Source of the DNA: Leucocoprinus leucothites
Lineage: Eukaryota > Basidiomycota > Agaricomycetes > Agaricales > Agaricaceae
Assembly: GCA_013368445.1 (NCBI GenBank)
Contig: JAACJO010000004.1
Span: forward strand, 124,001-188,000
DNA: 64,000 nucleotides
Direction: 5' to 3'
In this document: positions 35,569 through 47,935 of the stretch, in pieces
Numbering within the stretch: position 1 is the first letter of the stretch
How the letters are laid out: every line of letters begins with the position of its first letter
Notes under the pieces: generated by a model
Told to the model about the DNA's origin: nothing
Database searches by the model: none
What the model saw: only the letters and a program-made list of their open reading frames with translations
Position numbers and translations under genes: made by a program

Positions 35569-37517
35569 ATGACTTCCGGTATGCTGCAGGTATGCCCTCC
35601 TCTGTTGCCTCTCTCTTTTACTCAATGGCCTCTAGGAATCTATACAGACCACGACGTCTGCATCTACTCCTCGCTTTCGCCCTTATGCGAGCGCAAAACA
35701 TCAAGTAATGAAAGGTCGCTATATTACCAGTAATGACCCCCGTGGCTACATGTAAGTGGGCCCCGAAGCCTCTCGATCAAAGCATAATGCTCAGTTGTCC
35801 CCTAGACCTGTCTATGAGTATCCCCTCAATGGCCAGTGGATCATGATGGATATAGACGATGGGTACATTCTCTGGACCGGTATCTGGAAAGGTGCGCCAC
35901 TTGTTGCATTCCAGCCAACCATATCTCATCCATCATTCCAGCGCTTGGGAACTCAAAAGGTTAGCACTTCCTCGACAATCCATTACAAAAATTGACCGGT
36001 GTTCTTGATCGCTCTGGCAGCCGATATCGTTAAGATGATCGACTCGCAACCCGACCTTGCTCCACTCATTCGACGAGTGCGCGGAGGCTACCTCAAAATA
36101 CAGGGCACCTGGATGCCATACGAGGTCTGTCCGTTGAACTGGCTACACGTTGGAAGGAGAGCTGACATTCTAATCATCAGGTTGCTCTGCGGCTATCACG
36201 ACGGTCAGTGCATCGGGTATTGTACACCCTGAGGTCAATCAGCTCACTTTCTGCGTCTCTAGAGTGGCATGGTCTATACGCGAGGACCTTGTCCCCCTCT
36301 TTGGGTGCGTTATCTCCTCACCATATCCATTCTACCCTGTCATTAAACAAAAATTGTTGAAGGCCTACATTCCCCAGTACGTGCTTGTCACCAGACCAAC
36401 CGGGTTATGGTCAAGTTGTCGCCACCGGCAACAGCAGAAGGCGAGCACGGAGGCCCCCGCAGAACACAGCACCAGCACCCCAGGCTCCGAGAGAGCCAAG
36501 CAACCCCAATTGGACTGTCGTAACGCCTAACCCTGGGATTAGTACCCCGAGTCTCCCTCATCAGCCTTTTGCCTCCGACTCTAGTCCTGGCCATAGGTAT
36601 CTTTCTCATCAGCACCCGGGCCTGGACCGCTATCAGCTACCACCCCCAGTTTCCGGATCGCCTTCCTCTATCCCCTTCCAAGATCAAGCCTCTACTCCCA
36701 CTAATGTTCGATATTCCCCTTACGCTACCCACCCAGCTCCTCGCAGACCCTCACAGAGCTCGCAAGAAGATTCTTCAGAACCTGAGAGGATCACCTTGCC
36801 GCCACTACGGGCGCCACCCTTGGATTATAGGCCAAGCAGTGCTTCATATGCACTGCCTCCAATATCGGCACTGGAGGATTTGCGAGGCATTCATAATAAT
36901 GACTCAGCAGCAGTTTTAAGGCGACTGCGTTCTGATGAAGAACCTGCCTCATATTCACAGCCTCATGCACGCACGCTTAGCCATGGCACCGATGAAAAGG
37001 CCTGGATAAGGAGGCACTCCCTCACGACTCAGTCGTATTCGTTAGTCTCCTGATCTCATTGCAAGGGAAAGCTCGCTGACCCATCCTTAGACATTCAACG
37101 GAGATATCCCCTAAGCGTCACCCAAGCTCGCTCCCAACCTACACGCAATCTCATGGACCTCACCCTTACCATGAATATCACCACCGCCACAGAAGAACTT
37201 CGCGCCCTCCTTCGCGCGCGTGTAGTTCGTCTCATCGGTCACAAGAAGATGATTTCTCTGGAAACAACTCGACATGCGAACCGTCACCAATTTCTCCTTC
37301 GACACCTCAGTCCTTCCTATCCTCCCCCGGTCTGTCCAATCGGTATCGGGAGGAAAATTCCAGCGTCATGGCGCCATTAACAGTTGCTGCAGATCGGATC
37401 CATTTGGATTCCGCCTCCGAGGGAAGGTCGTACAACGAAAGCGGCGATGAAAACTCCGCTACCCCTTCAATGAAATACACTGATACTACAATGCGGCCCC
37501 CGTTGCGACCATGGTGA
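35569..37517 (+). CDS. APSES / KilA-N domain transcription factor
   Basis: Exons 35569..35589, 35636..35751, 35806..35891, 35942..35959, 36021..36124, 36181..36203, 36263..36304, 36363..37040 and 37091..37517 give 504 residues. Residues about 40-155 form the APSES DNA-binding domain: NGQWIMMDIDDGYILWTGIW, KALGNSKADIVKMI, VRRVRGGYLKIQGTW-like RRVRGGYLKIQGTWMPYE, ALRLSRRVAWSIREDLVPLF and CLSPDQPGYGQV. The remainder is Pro/Ser-rich and disordered with no ankyrin repeats, so it is not a full Swi4/Mbp1 homologue; a StuA/Xbp1-like or basidiomycete-specific regulator fits better. Such nuclear factors control development and cell-cycle genes. The domain is built from exons as small as 18 and 23 bases. 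Confidence 0.9.
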
Positions 37518-40500
37518 TAGGTTAGCCTTAATTTATTCCTTTCGTTATCCTCATCCGTAATGTAGTCATAATTTGTGCACCTCTCGTGCTTCCATGCGAC
37601 TCTCTTCCTGAATTTATTTTCCAAGATATATCTTGATTTTTGATACCCACAACCTTTTCTTTCCTGACAATCGCTTCCCTACGTACAATCGCATGTTGAT
37701 ACCTTGCATCATACCATAACATTGCTGTTGCACAAAAAATTCGTAATTATGTCGATATGTCCGTCATGATGCCACCCTGTCTAGAGACGTCTGCTTTCTC
37801 GCTGGGAACGAGTCCAATTTTGGTGACGGAGAAACATCGACAAAACCGTTCAAGAAGTTCTTTCAGTCACATCAATGGAAAGCATGTGTGTACACCTTGG
37901 TATTACGCTAGACCTTCTCTTAACTAATGCCTGCCTGACGTGGGCCAATGGTCACCAGTCACCTACCAAGGTAATCGGTTTTCAATCGACTTTCAAGATC
38001 TTCCTGTAGTTCTGTTTTATAGGAATTCTTGTATCATCGTCGAATTGGATTTTATATAATCCTAAACATGCCTTTGAGATTAAAGACCGATTATTCTACT
38101 GGATTTCTCCCATTCTTTCTCTAAGCTGAAGCTGAATAGGGTCATCAGACCAGGCACCAAATGTTACAATTATACCATCAGACAAATCTAATTAATCACT
38201 AAGTGGTTATTCGGCTCCGTTAATTAATTGATTATTTTACCCCTGAGAAATAATACACATTGAGTAGTTTCTCGTGGAATTATCTGCGGTTTACTGCTCG
38301 TATTCCACTTCTTTACAGATCCGAGCTTTCGGTCCCTATAAATAGAGGAAGTTAATCCAGGCAATCCTCTCTTCTTGTAGTGAGTAGTAGGCAAGCCGCT
38401 TATCTTCCTCACCTGCACGAGTCCGTCGTTAAGGTACACTCACTGCACCCGTGCACTACTCATTCGTCCAGGTTCACACCGTGTATATATCATGTATATA
38501 GTCATAGCCGCGGTATACTGCGGGGGGCAACGGAGCGATGAAATGCGCCATGCAAGGCATAACAACGACCCTGAATTAGGTGAAAACGAGTTGCCCATCC
38601 CGGACAAACCTTGTGAGAAGAAGAGAGGGTTGGCACCTCCATTCTTCAAACATCTCGCATTTTTCTTGTCACGGTATTTGAGAGGTTAAAGTTCGGTGCC
38701 CGAAGAGATTACTGGCTTAGAAGATGAATGACATACCCTCGCCATACGCTCCGACCCAAATTTCCGAACCCACATTTAAGGATCGGCCCTAATCTGATCG
38801 AACAGAACACAAGATGTTTCAATTATGGTTATTGACCGAGGTTCGAACTCACGAAAGGTATCGGGCGTCGAGATCAGTCACTCTCAAGGGCCTCGGCCTC
38901 CAGCCCTACTCCGCTCTCACTTTTCTCTGGTCTGTTCTCGCCAGCATCAAACTGGGTCATCCGCCCACTTGCTACCAAATGCTTTCCCAAATTGCTTCAG
39001 TGTGATCTCACAGTATCGACAGGTTCATCAACAATATACCTGCGATAACCGCGTGAATATCCAAAACCAGTGGCCAAATCTAGGGAAACGCGAACGCTGA
39101 GTAAAATACCGAGCATAATCGGGGGCTTCAACTGATCCACTGAATTTCTAACTCCGTGTTGTTCTGGCTTGGCCTTGCAATAAGCGGGTGACAGTCTTTC
39201 GGTCTGGGGGCCAGGAAAGCGGTGTTCAGGACTCGGGGAACCGGCTCTCCCTTTTTCAAGAGTGGAATGGATATTTTTCTTGAGATCTTCAATCCCGAGA
39301 TCTTGAACCATACCATCGTCGTGTGTGCACCGATTACTCCTCGCGATTTAGACGAGCGTATTTGGATGTGTAGGGAAGGGTATTAGTTCCCGAAAAGTAT
39401 CCTCATAATCCAGCACACCATTTCAGCCAGTTCGATTTGGTTCCACAGACTTATAAGTAGACCGGGGAGCCAAGGCATGAATGACCTGGTCACGCGGGAA
39501 ATAGTGCTGCCCAACCAGTCACTGACCTTGAGTAGAATTGTTGGATGCTCCACGAGGAGTGGTCACAGCCTGCTTGATTCCTCGGGGATGAAAGATCACT
39601 AGTTTCATTCTACCTTGCATCTCCTTTCAGCATTTTGAGTTCACTCACACTCGCGAGCTGTAAACATGGTTATACGTCCAACAAACACATAAGTGAGTCT
39701 ATATACGTATGTATCGGTGTACAACAAATCGCCGCTTGGAGCCTTGGCTCTGTTTGCGCAAACATGTTGTCTGGTCCCAAGACTTCGGTTGGGCCTGGTG
39801 CTTCTGTCAACTTCTGCTTTGGTGACAGTCTCGCGGAGTCGGTGAGAAAGGTACCGTACAGCGATGCTTCGAGACGTATTCAATAGAAAAATCCTTGTCG
39901 GCGGGGAAACCCTAGCAAGACCCGTCTATGAGATCGTCTGCCTCAAGCAGGGAGTAAAACCTGGCTTGTTTCCTTCTTCTTTCTCCCGGGGTATACACGA
40001 GCACCGGATAACTCTAATATCCTAGAACCTAAGCTGAGTCCACTGGTAACATTCTCTCCCAGTATTCAACCCAAACAGAAATTTCCCAGGTATGTCAGAA
40101 CGGCGAACCGTTCTAACAACGGGTTCCCGAGAAGGAGCTCTTGCGAAAGCCGCCGGGGGTCCTGAGTCTGTGAATAGGTTAGAACCATGAGATGCAAAAC
40201 TCTCGAGCTCATGTTCAGGGCGAGGGTGGAGCAGACCTTGACATGTGCCGTTGCAGACTACGTCAACGAAACAACCAAGAGATCCATTATGAGAACCATT
40301 GCCTTCAAACGGGAAGGCATGGCGCCCTTCCGCTCGTAACGGGCCGTCATATGGCCTGTGAATAATAGGAACGTCGTCATGGAACTGTTCACTAGAAATG
40401 TGTTGGAACCTGGAAGCTCAGCTGGAGAGCCACTCCTTAGTGGGACTCCTAAAGGCTAAGCGCAAATGCTTACGTCCTGAAATACTGGAATTTTAACACA

Positions 40501-40680
40501 AGGCGAAAGCATTGATTCAAGCAGAAAGCAAAATAATACATTCATGAATGATATTGACGTACATACCAACCAGGGAATAGTTGACGTGATGAGTTAAAGC
40601 GTAGATGACGATCAGAATCAGTAGATCTATATAAATTCCACAAACATGCAATCCAAGGAATGAAGCAGTAAGCGAAGCAG
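37518..40680. other. Intergenic, about 3.2 kb
   Basis: No recognised gene, RNA or mobile element. About 38.0-38.3 kb is AT-rich. Frames at 38492-38689, 38825-39100 and 39128-39316 have no domain signal or splice partners. A tRNA-like GGTTCGAACT at 38,831-38,840 lacks the flanking stems. Confidence 0.35.
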
Positions 40681-43600
40681 TTAGACCCTATCAGCACCAG
40701 GATGTCAGCGGAATTGAAGAAGAAATTTTACAGAGTGGGGAGGCACTTACCCAATTAGTTTCATGAGCATAAACCCAACAGTAGAAACAACCTATACAAC
40801 ATTCATTACAATCGCTTACTCTCACAAACCAGTAAAAACTCACCGCAGTTGCGATAATACTAGCGGGAACACCATTTTTCAAGAAATCCACATTAGAGAG
40901 GTATAATTCCCCAAGCTCATCCTCCTGAGTCGCCCTGAAAAAGAAAAACCCAAATTAAGCCCGCGATCACCGAAACCGGGTCATGGATGACCCTCATTTA
41001 ATTTCAAAGAAGGATCAACGCACGCTGTCTGATTAGGAAACCCTGATACCGGCATGCCCATGCCGGTCGAACATATGAGTGCTGTGACAAAAATGAGCAG
41101 GTTCTGCGGTTGTCCGGGCAGGTTCTTTCCGACTTCCTTGGCGATCGGGACGAGGAGAACGCTGGCAATGGTGTGTGAAATGAAAGTCGAAATGACCTGT
41201 GATAAATTTAGGCCATGCGTTAAATTCCTTGAAGCGGGTGTAAGAGTGGACACGTACCAGGACAATCGGAGAGAGGATAAGCACGACAGTGTATAGGCTA
41301 TAGCCATCCACAAGCTTGCGGATGAGGGTATCCAAGACTTCGAGGAGACCAGATGAAACTACTCCCTTGCCAAGAGCGATACCACCCATGGCGAGGAAAA
41401 CAATCGTCCATGCGAACCTCTCGAAGTCATCCTAGGGGAAAAGGGAAAAATCCATAAGGGGATAACAATATAAACGAAACTTTGAATTACACACCTTTTT
41501 CAGCACGCCGGTGGAGAAGAACGCCAATAAGGGTATAAGCGCAATCACACCCATGTCGCCAACCCATTTCTCGATACTATGTTCCACGCACCACAGCCCG
41601 ATAGTTACAATGCATACCAAGGTAACCCACCATTGCTTGATGGTGAGCTTCTCCCGGGTCGGCCTGATGCCCCTAATCTCAATTTCACCTTCGCCGTCGG
41701 GAGAGCGTTCAGGATGATATGAAAGAAGCAGGAGACCCCAGATGAGAATGATGGAGATGAAGGAGACCGGAAGGGCAACGCCGAACCATGATCCCCATCC
41801 GATTACAGGGTACATCTCACCAATGGCAATGAGATTTTGTGGTGAGGAAATGGGGGAGCTTTGACCACCGATATTGGCCGCTAAAGCTATCGCGAGCTGA
41901 AAGTGAGGTTAACCTAGTAACACAAATCCAAACAAAACAGACCTACAATTAGACATGGCCCAAAGGTCGATTTTGGCGGAAGTGTTCGCAAGATCGGCTA
42001 GAAAGGGTCCCGCCACAGGATAAGCGGATCCAATGTCAACATGACAAGGTGTCGAATACGCACTCGGATCAAAGTGAAGCAAAGCGTCGGTGCCGCCACG
42101 TTGCTGTAAGAGAGCTGTCAAACCCAGGACATCGTGGACAACATGAGGCCGCACGGCAAATGCTCACCTAATCCACATACTCGCGAAGCACGAGACGCAC
42201 ATGAATGCCAACAGAACAGTTCTGGGCTTCGTGCCTGCAAAGCTTAAAACTCGAGTGATAATGACCCTGTCGATGTTCGTCTTGCTCAAGGCCGAGGAGA
42301 TTGTGAAACCTCCGATTAGGAGCATGATGGTCGGATTGAACATGATGGAGAACACATATCTAGCGAGAGTCAGAATGAGTATGAGGAGACAAAGGAAAAA
42401 CCACGAACTTGGTGGCATCTGCGGTTGGCATTCGTACCCCGTCTCCATCGCGAATGACACGCAGTGCAATCAAAAGGAGGGGCACGCTGAGGGAGGTAAC
42501 AAAGAGGGGTATAGCCTGGAATACATCACAACATGTCAGACTCGTAGCCTGATAGGAGGCAGACTGAGTTTACCTCTGAGGCCCATAGTATCGTACAAAA
42601 CATGAGTATCGCGAAACAATTGTTCGCCGCCTCTCCTTTGAAAGTGTTGACGTTCAACAGAACAGCAAACACAACGATAGCGATGCTTCCCCAGATGAGC
42701 TTGCTTGTGATCTGGAACCGACCAACCGGAGTAGGTATATTCACCAAAGGTTCCTGAGGTTCCTTTACGAGAGTAGCACCCGTAAGATCCATGCGACTAC
42801 CCTCCCCGCGGCGTTCTCTTCCGATCATCTGTCTCCAGACTGTATCACGCTCCCAAGCAATGCTTTCACGTTGGTGAAGGCGGAGTTGCTGTTTAGCGAT
42901 GGCCTTGTCGTTATGCGTGACGCATCTTGCGTAAAGCTCCACGAGGCGATTTATACAGTCATTTAACTTGGATTTGGTTGTTTGAGTGAATGGCGAAGAC
43001 GCCTCGACGACATCATGGAGGTACCTGTCCTTCAGTTCGGAAAATGTGACCTTGTCATATTTCTTGATGATTTTCCGGAAACCTGAATAGTTGATGTCGA
43101 TATATGAACGAAGATTTGTGAATGATATGTAGGTGGTGGTAATACGACGTTTGAAGAGGAGTCGGGTATCATAGGCATAGTCGTTCCTCGCTGTCCAAAT
43201 GGTATTGTCATCGAAAGCAGTAGAGTTCCAACTATCCCGGAGGTTGCTGAATCTATTGCTTAATACGCCCATGGATCTCGGAAATGACATGGTGCTGTCT
43301 TCGAGATTTCGTGGATCTTCCCCTGAAGAAACACTGGAGCGTCGTCGTTCGAACGGACCAGAGACTAGAAGTTAAAATGAGTAAGAGTTCCGGCCAAACT
43401 GATAAAAAAAACATAACGCACTGGTTCTTCTTCTTCCACCCGTTGTGGAGCCGGACGGACGCTGACGGCGTGTACCTACCGGACTGTGAGAAATAGATAC
43501 ACTCTCGTCGTCGTCGTCGTCGTCGCTTGGGTCCATGTAACGATCCGCACCGTCTATCCCGATGTCCTCCTGCTTTTGAACATCTTCCTCTAGCTCGGCC

Positions 43601-44020
43601 AGCTCTTCCAGAAGCTCCTTCTCCTGCGATTCGTGGAATAATGTAATCTTCTTGAGTTCACGGTCCAGAAGCGGAATGAAAAGGACGTCGGTGTCCGTAG
43701 CATCGTGTCCTTCGAGGAGCGCAGCATGCTCTCCAACCTCTAAGTCTCGGTGGGAATGGGAAGCATGCGACAGGGTTTCATGACCGTGTTGTTGCTTCTC
43801 AAGTTGATAGATGTATTTTTTCAGTGCATCGTAGCTGTTAAAGTTGGCGAGCAAATTAACACCGCATTAAAGGCTCGAGGAGACTGGTGAATGAGGCGCA
43901 CGCGATATACTCGTCCCACCAGTCGGAAACCGCGTTGAATTTGAGTGCAGAACTATAATATTATCCATATAATGAGTCCGGTGCAAGAAACGTGCGTCGA
44001 AAGACCAACCTGAATTTCAT
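40681..44020 (-). CDS. SPX-domain low-affinity phosphate transporter (Pho87/Pho90/Pho91 type)
   Basis: Fourteen exons give 828 residues: 44020..44010, 43952..43902, 43834..43480, 43365..42574, 42515..42409, 42359..42168, 42103..42064, 41997..41947, 41896..41495, 41431..41258, 41196..41024, 40934..40844, 40791..40751, 40687..40681. The N-terminal SPX domain starts MKFSSALKFNAVSDWWDEYI, then YDALKKYIYQLEKQ, and ends SFTNLRSYIDINYSGFRKII with KKYDKVT; SPX domains sense inositol pyrophosphates. It is interrupted by an acidic loop with a six-Asp run from a (GTC)n tract near 43503-43526. The C-terminal SLC13/CitMHS region has about a dozen helices, with MLLIGGFTISSALSKT, SNVAAPTLCFTL, ANIGGQSSPISSPQNLIA and STGMGMPVSGFPNQ (Na/phosphate site motifs). 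It imports phosphate at the plasma membrane or exports it from the vacuole. First and last coding exons are 11 and 7 bases. Confidence 0.93.
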
Positions 44021-46189
44021 TTTCGGCCGCTTGGAGGGTGGGAGAACTAGACGAAGACTTCGGAGGGGGATGGACTCCACTTTGCGAAAACGAAATGTGC
44101 AGCACTATATCAGCGTCAAAACTAGCAGCAAAACCAAAGCAAACATACGTGGCCCTTGGGGTGATCCAAGCCAGACGCCACAAGCGCTTGTCGCTCAATC
44201 AGAGTTGTGGCTGTGAGTGCGAGTCACCGACGCCGCCCTGTTCGTAACTACCGCCAGCACGTGAGTATTTCTCCCCGACATAAAACCAATAGGAATCTCT
44301 CAACTCACAAACGTTCCTCGGCCTCGCGTATTCTTAGCTCTGGCAGTCAACGAGCTCAGGAACTTCACCACAGTTCCTTATATACTGCGATATGTTGTCA
44401 GAAGCACCCTTGATCACTTGGATGGAACAATCTCGACGACCTTTGCTCGACTGCCCAAGTTCTTCATCATTGGAATACTGACATCGTCCTTTCTTCGGAT
44501 CTGACATAAAGCCCATTCCCGACTTGCTGTTCCCAAGCAACTTCTTTTCTTCTCAGCTTCATAGGAGAACAGGTGAATTGCAGTTATTTGAGTCTTAGAG
44601 TGACTTCACCTGCGCCATTCCCTCAATCGCCGAGTTCTCCTCAATAGTAATAGCTAATGTCTTTCAATGGGCATCGTAGATGCACGAACGTTCATGATCC
44701 TCCCTTGATACTATCACCATCTCCATAAAGTTCTATGATCTATTGAAAGCTTGAGTGGCATATCTTTGATTCCTACCGCTTCGCTGTTTGGAGCATATCA
44801 TCCTTGCTCCTGATTTTGACCAACAAGAATCCCATGGCAACTTCCTCACCAATGACTTACCGCACAGTCCCAGTACCTGCCTAGCCCAAACTAGCGTCTG
44901 TGAGGACTCGTTAATCGCACGCGACCTCTAATTCAATTTTATCGCCTTCAACTTCTCCCGGGCTTTCCAAGTCAATTAGTCTTGTGACCATCCTTCTTAC
45001 ACCGTTGACATATATAGACGTCGAAGCAATTGATTGCGGTGATTGTCGCTCCTTTAACATATCGCTGAACTCAAAGTTGCATCGCGCTTCCCACCTCTAC
45101 GCAACCCAGGAGCTGTCAAGATTCTTCCATCATTGATCCTCCAACTACTTTACTGCCTCAGTAATATACTCGGAGAGGGCCATACTTATGATGCACCAGT
45201 GCGCCAAACCAAATTGGCGTTCGCTCGCTGTGTGCTTCAGCTATGTATCAGCAACGATTACCGAAAGTTGTTGTCATACCCATCGCATCATTGATTAATA
45301 GACAAGTATTCGAAAGGCACGGAAGACTACTAAAGGAGTATCTTTCCACTCAGACTCTGCGTCGGTAGAATATGCGGGCCGTCAACAAAGTAAATGACTT
45401 ACAAAAGGTGTATTCTTGTATCACCCGCTGGTTACACTATCAAAAATAGCTTGAGTAGTACTGGTTATCATACAGGTTCTCGGCTCTCCCTCTATGTGAG
45501 CTTGTTGAATAAACAGTATGGGCTCTAGGGAAGAGAGTAAGATAACCCAGGCCATTTCTCAAATGCCCGATAACATTCTCAATAAGAGGTGTCATCTCTC
45601 TTTGATTCAAGCCAAGTGCTTCAACTGCTCTCGTGATAGATCAAGATGGAAGACCCAATATGTGACTTCGTAGCCCTACACGTCCTGACAGTACTCTTAT
45701 GCCCACACGGTACGCGCCAAATCTGGCTTATTTTTATCCAGAAGGTTGCACGCTGTCGCCACCAGGCACTGGCATAGATGTAATGCGTCTGACGCTAATA
45801 ATCGGCAAACTGTGCGATAGTCGAAGGGGTGATGGTATACTGTTCACGCAACTGATAAAATGAATTTACTCAATGTCAACAGTGTAGTCTGCTGTTGGAA
45901 TAAAATATCGCAATTTTAAGCCAGTGAAACTTCTCGTTCGAGAAGCTGCCGTTTTTTCATGATGATTTAACGGTATCCTGGAGACTCGACCGAAGGAGAA
46001 AGTCGTTCTGAACCTTATATATGAGATCTCGGTGTAATCTAATCTGCATTGAAGCTAACCGACAAAACCGGAAAGCAGAGAATCATACGATGCAAAGCCC
46101 ACCAGGAGCATCGGTTCATGAATTCAGAAGGGTACGAGAAAATAATCAAACCCAAGTAAAAGACTTGGCACGCCCAAACACTTACACAT
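44021..46189. other. Intergenic between the phosphate transporter and trefoil-like gene 5
   Basis: About 2.2 kb without a recognised gene, RNA or repeat, apart from the transporter promoter at the left. Confidence 0.35.
44258..44263. promoter_or_regulatory. CACGTG E-box upstream of the phosphate transporter
   Basis: A perfect CACGTG palindrome 238 bases upstream of the transporter start. In fungi, Pho4/NUC-1-type bHLH regulators of phosphate starvation bind this core; the link is inference from position and gene function. Confidence 0.35.
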
Positions 46190-47064
46190 TTACTCATCAT
46201 CCTCGTCCTCTTCGTCATCAAAGGCTGATCCACGTTGGGTGATCCTAAATTTTTGTTGCGGTTTGTCCTCGAACGGGGCCAGATAGATCTTCAAGTGGGT
46301 CAGTACAAAAAGTCTTCTAGTGAGTACGATCAAAAGACTCACAAACGGCGGACTGTCACGCGAAATATTAACGGTCCAAAACAACTTTTCCTCAACATCG
46401 GAGACCTGAAAGTAAATAAGTGAAGTCACGTCAGAAATTGGTGATGCGACGTAAATACAAGATGCTCGAACCGTGTAATGATTCTCCACGCCAGTACCTT
46501 TCATCTTCCACTGCTGTTGTTCTTGGCCAAGCTCAATCGCCTCACCCTGGAAAAAAAAACAGAATGGCAACACATGTGTGTCAAATGCTCAGACTATCAG
46601 CACAATTAACAACTTGCCGACTTACCTCCTTCCCACTCACATAATTATCTTCCTTTCTCCACCCCATCGGTCTCCCTCCCAGGTACGACACTCCATCATT
46701 AAACAAAATACGGGTATCTGGCGAGTCAGGCGGAACTTCCAAGAACCACTTGAAGCAGAGGTTAGATAGAGGCAAGTAACTTAAAATTGTTACGTACACC
46801 CGTTGCACTCCATCTTGAACCACCATCAGTGAGGGCGACAATATATCCTGTGTCCATCATAACTATAGCATTCCCGCAGCGGATCGTGTAATCTCCTTGT
46901 GTAAGAGGCGTCGTCGTCGCCTTGAACATAAATAAGCACTATGCCAGAGGGGATATTTGGGGGCTCACATTTTCTTTCAGCGCCGGCTTGTAGTGGTGAT
47001 AAAGAGAGAACGTCGTTAGTTAACAGCAGAAATCATAAACTGGTGGGCTTACTTCGGCTGGCAT
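46190..47064 (-). CDS. Beta-trefoil-like protein 5 with acidic tail
   Basis: Exons 47064..47053, 46986..46969, 46920..46798, 46748..46626, 46546..46472, 46405..46343 and 46288..46190 give 170 residues. All splices are phase 0. Motifs: LTQGDYTIRCGNAIVMMD at the start, an exon opening with Trp (WFLEVPPDSPDTRI, like exon 2 of the other family genes), VSYLGGRPMGW, QQQWKMKG, LFWTVN and a final exon IYLAPFEDKPQQKFRITQRG followed by an Asp/Glu tail. The closing exon aligns well with IYLRPLN...F of trefoil-like gene 4 and follows the same kind of AAG|AT acceptor. YLGGRP...W resembles the YVGR..W pattern of I66 serine-protease inhibitors (cospin), but the match is too weak to name it. No signal peptide. 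Confidence 0.68.
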
Positions 47065-47935
47065 AATTTAAGAGGATTTATAGTTAAGGCGCGAAGAGCA
47101 AGGAAGAAAGTGAGAAATGAGTTTACCTATGACGGACACGAAGTTGGGCTTTCTATAACCACTATAAAGCGCCCATAAGAGGTTTCAATACGTCCAGTCG
47201 AGGTTCAGCTCCACTTTGTTCCGAGGGTGACAACATCTTGTAAGTATGAGGATTGCAGGAGTAAGGCAGTCTTTGTATGTAAAGATGCACGTCGTTCCGA
47301 GTTTCCTGGTGTCCTCGTGAGCTGGGGTCGTCATATTACCCAATAGGCTTGAATGTCCAGGGAGAACATCATTCACCACAAAATTTGGTGCGACACTGAC
47401 GTGAGGCGCCATTCAGGGTACTATACTCGGTTTCGTCATAGCTCTTGTTTTAAGTCGCGGAAGGAGAAGCCAGATAGAGGAAAGGATAGAGGGCGACCTG
47501 AATGTACACTCGTCTCTTCTCGGAAGACCTATAAATTTCGACTGGGAAAATTACAGAAAAACATTAGCGTGGTCAACAATCCGTGCCACACACAGTATCC
47601 TCGCGTACCACAATAGTCTACTGCTTTTGCCGGTTTTCCGTGGTCATCCATATGTGAACTATATCCTGGCCTTGCCATCTTTTACCTCGGATACACTATA
47701 CTTCATAATTTGTAGTGAACACTACTATTTCACTAGCTCCTTCTCTACTAGACCAGGTGGGGCGGGAATTTGACATGATGCTCGAATTTTAGACTCGTCC
47801 TCAGCCCTCAGTGTCATTAGCAATCAGTTCAATGTTTATTTAGAACAGTTGTACCCCACTCCATCCATCTCGCGTCCGACCTATCCAAAATACAATCAAC
47901 ACCTGACAAATTTAAACTTCTGCTCCCAGGCATCC
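47065..47935. other. Intergenic
   Basis: No gene recognised. A minus-strand frame at 47185-47412 (75 codons) has no domain signal; its region probably contains the promoter of trefoil-like gene 5. Confidence 0.35.

Noticed and set aside
38825..38860. Possible tRNA T-arm (GGTTCGAACT)
   Set aside because: The flanking bases do not form a five-pair T-stem, and no acceptor stem or A-box fits upstream.
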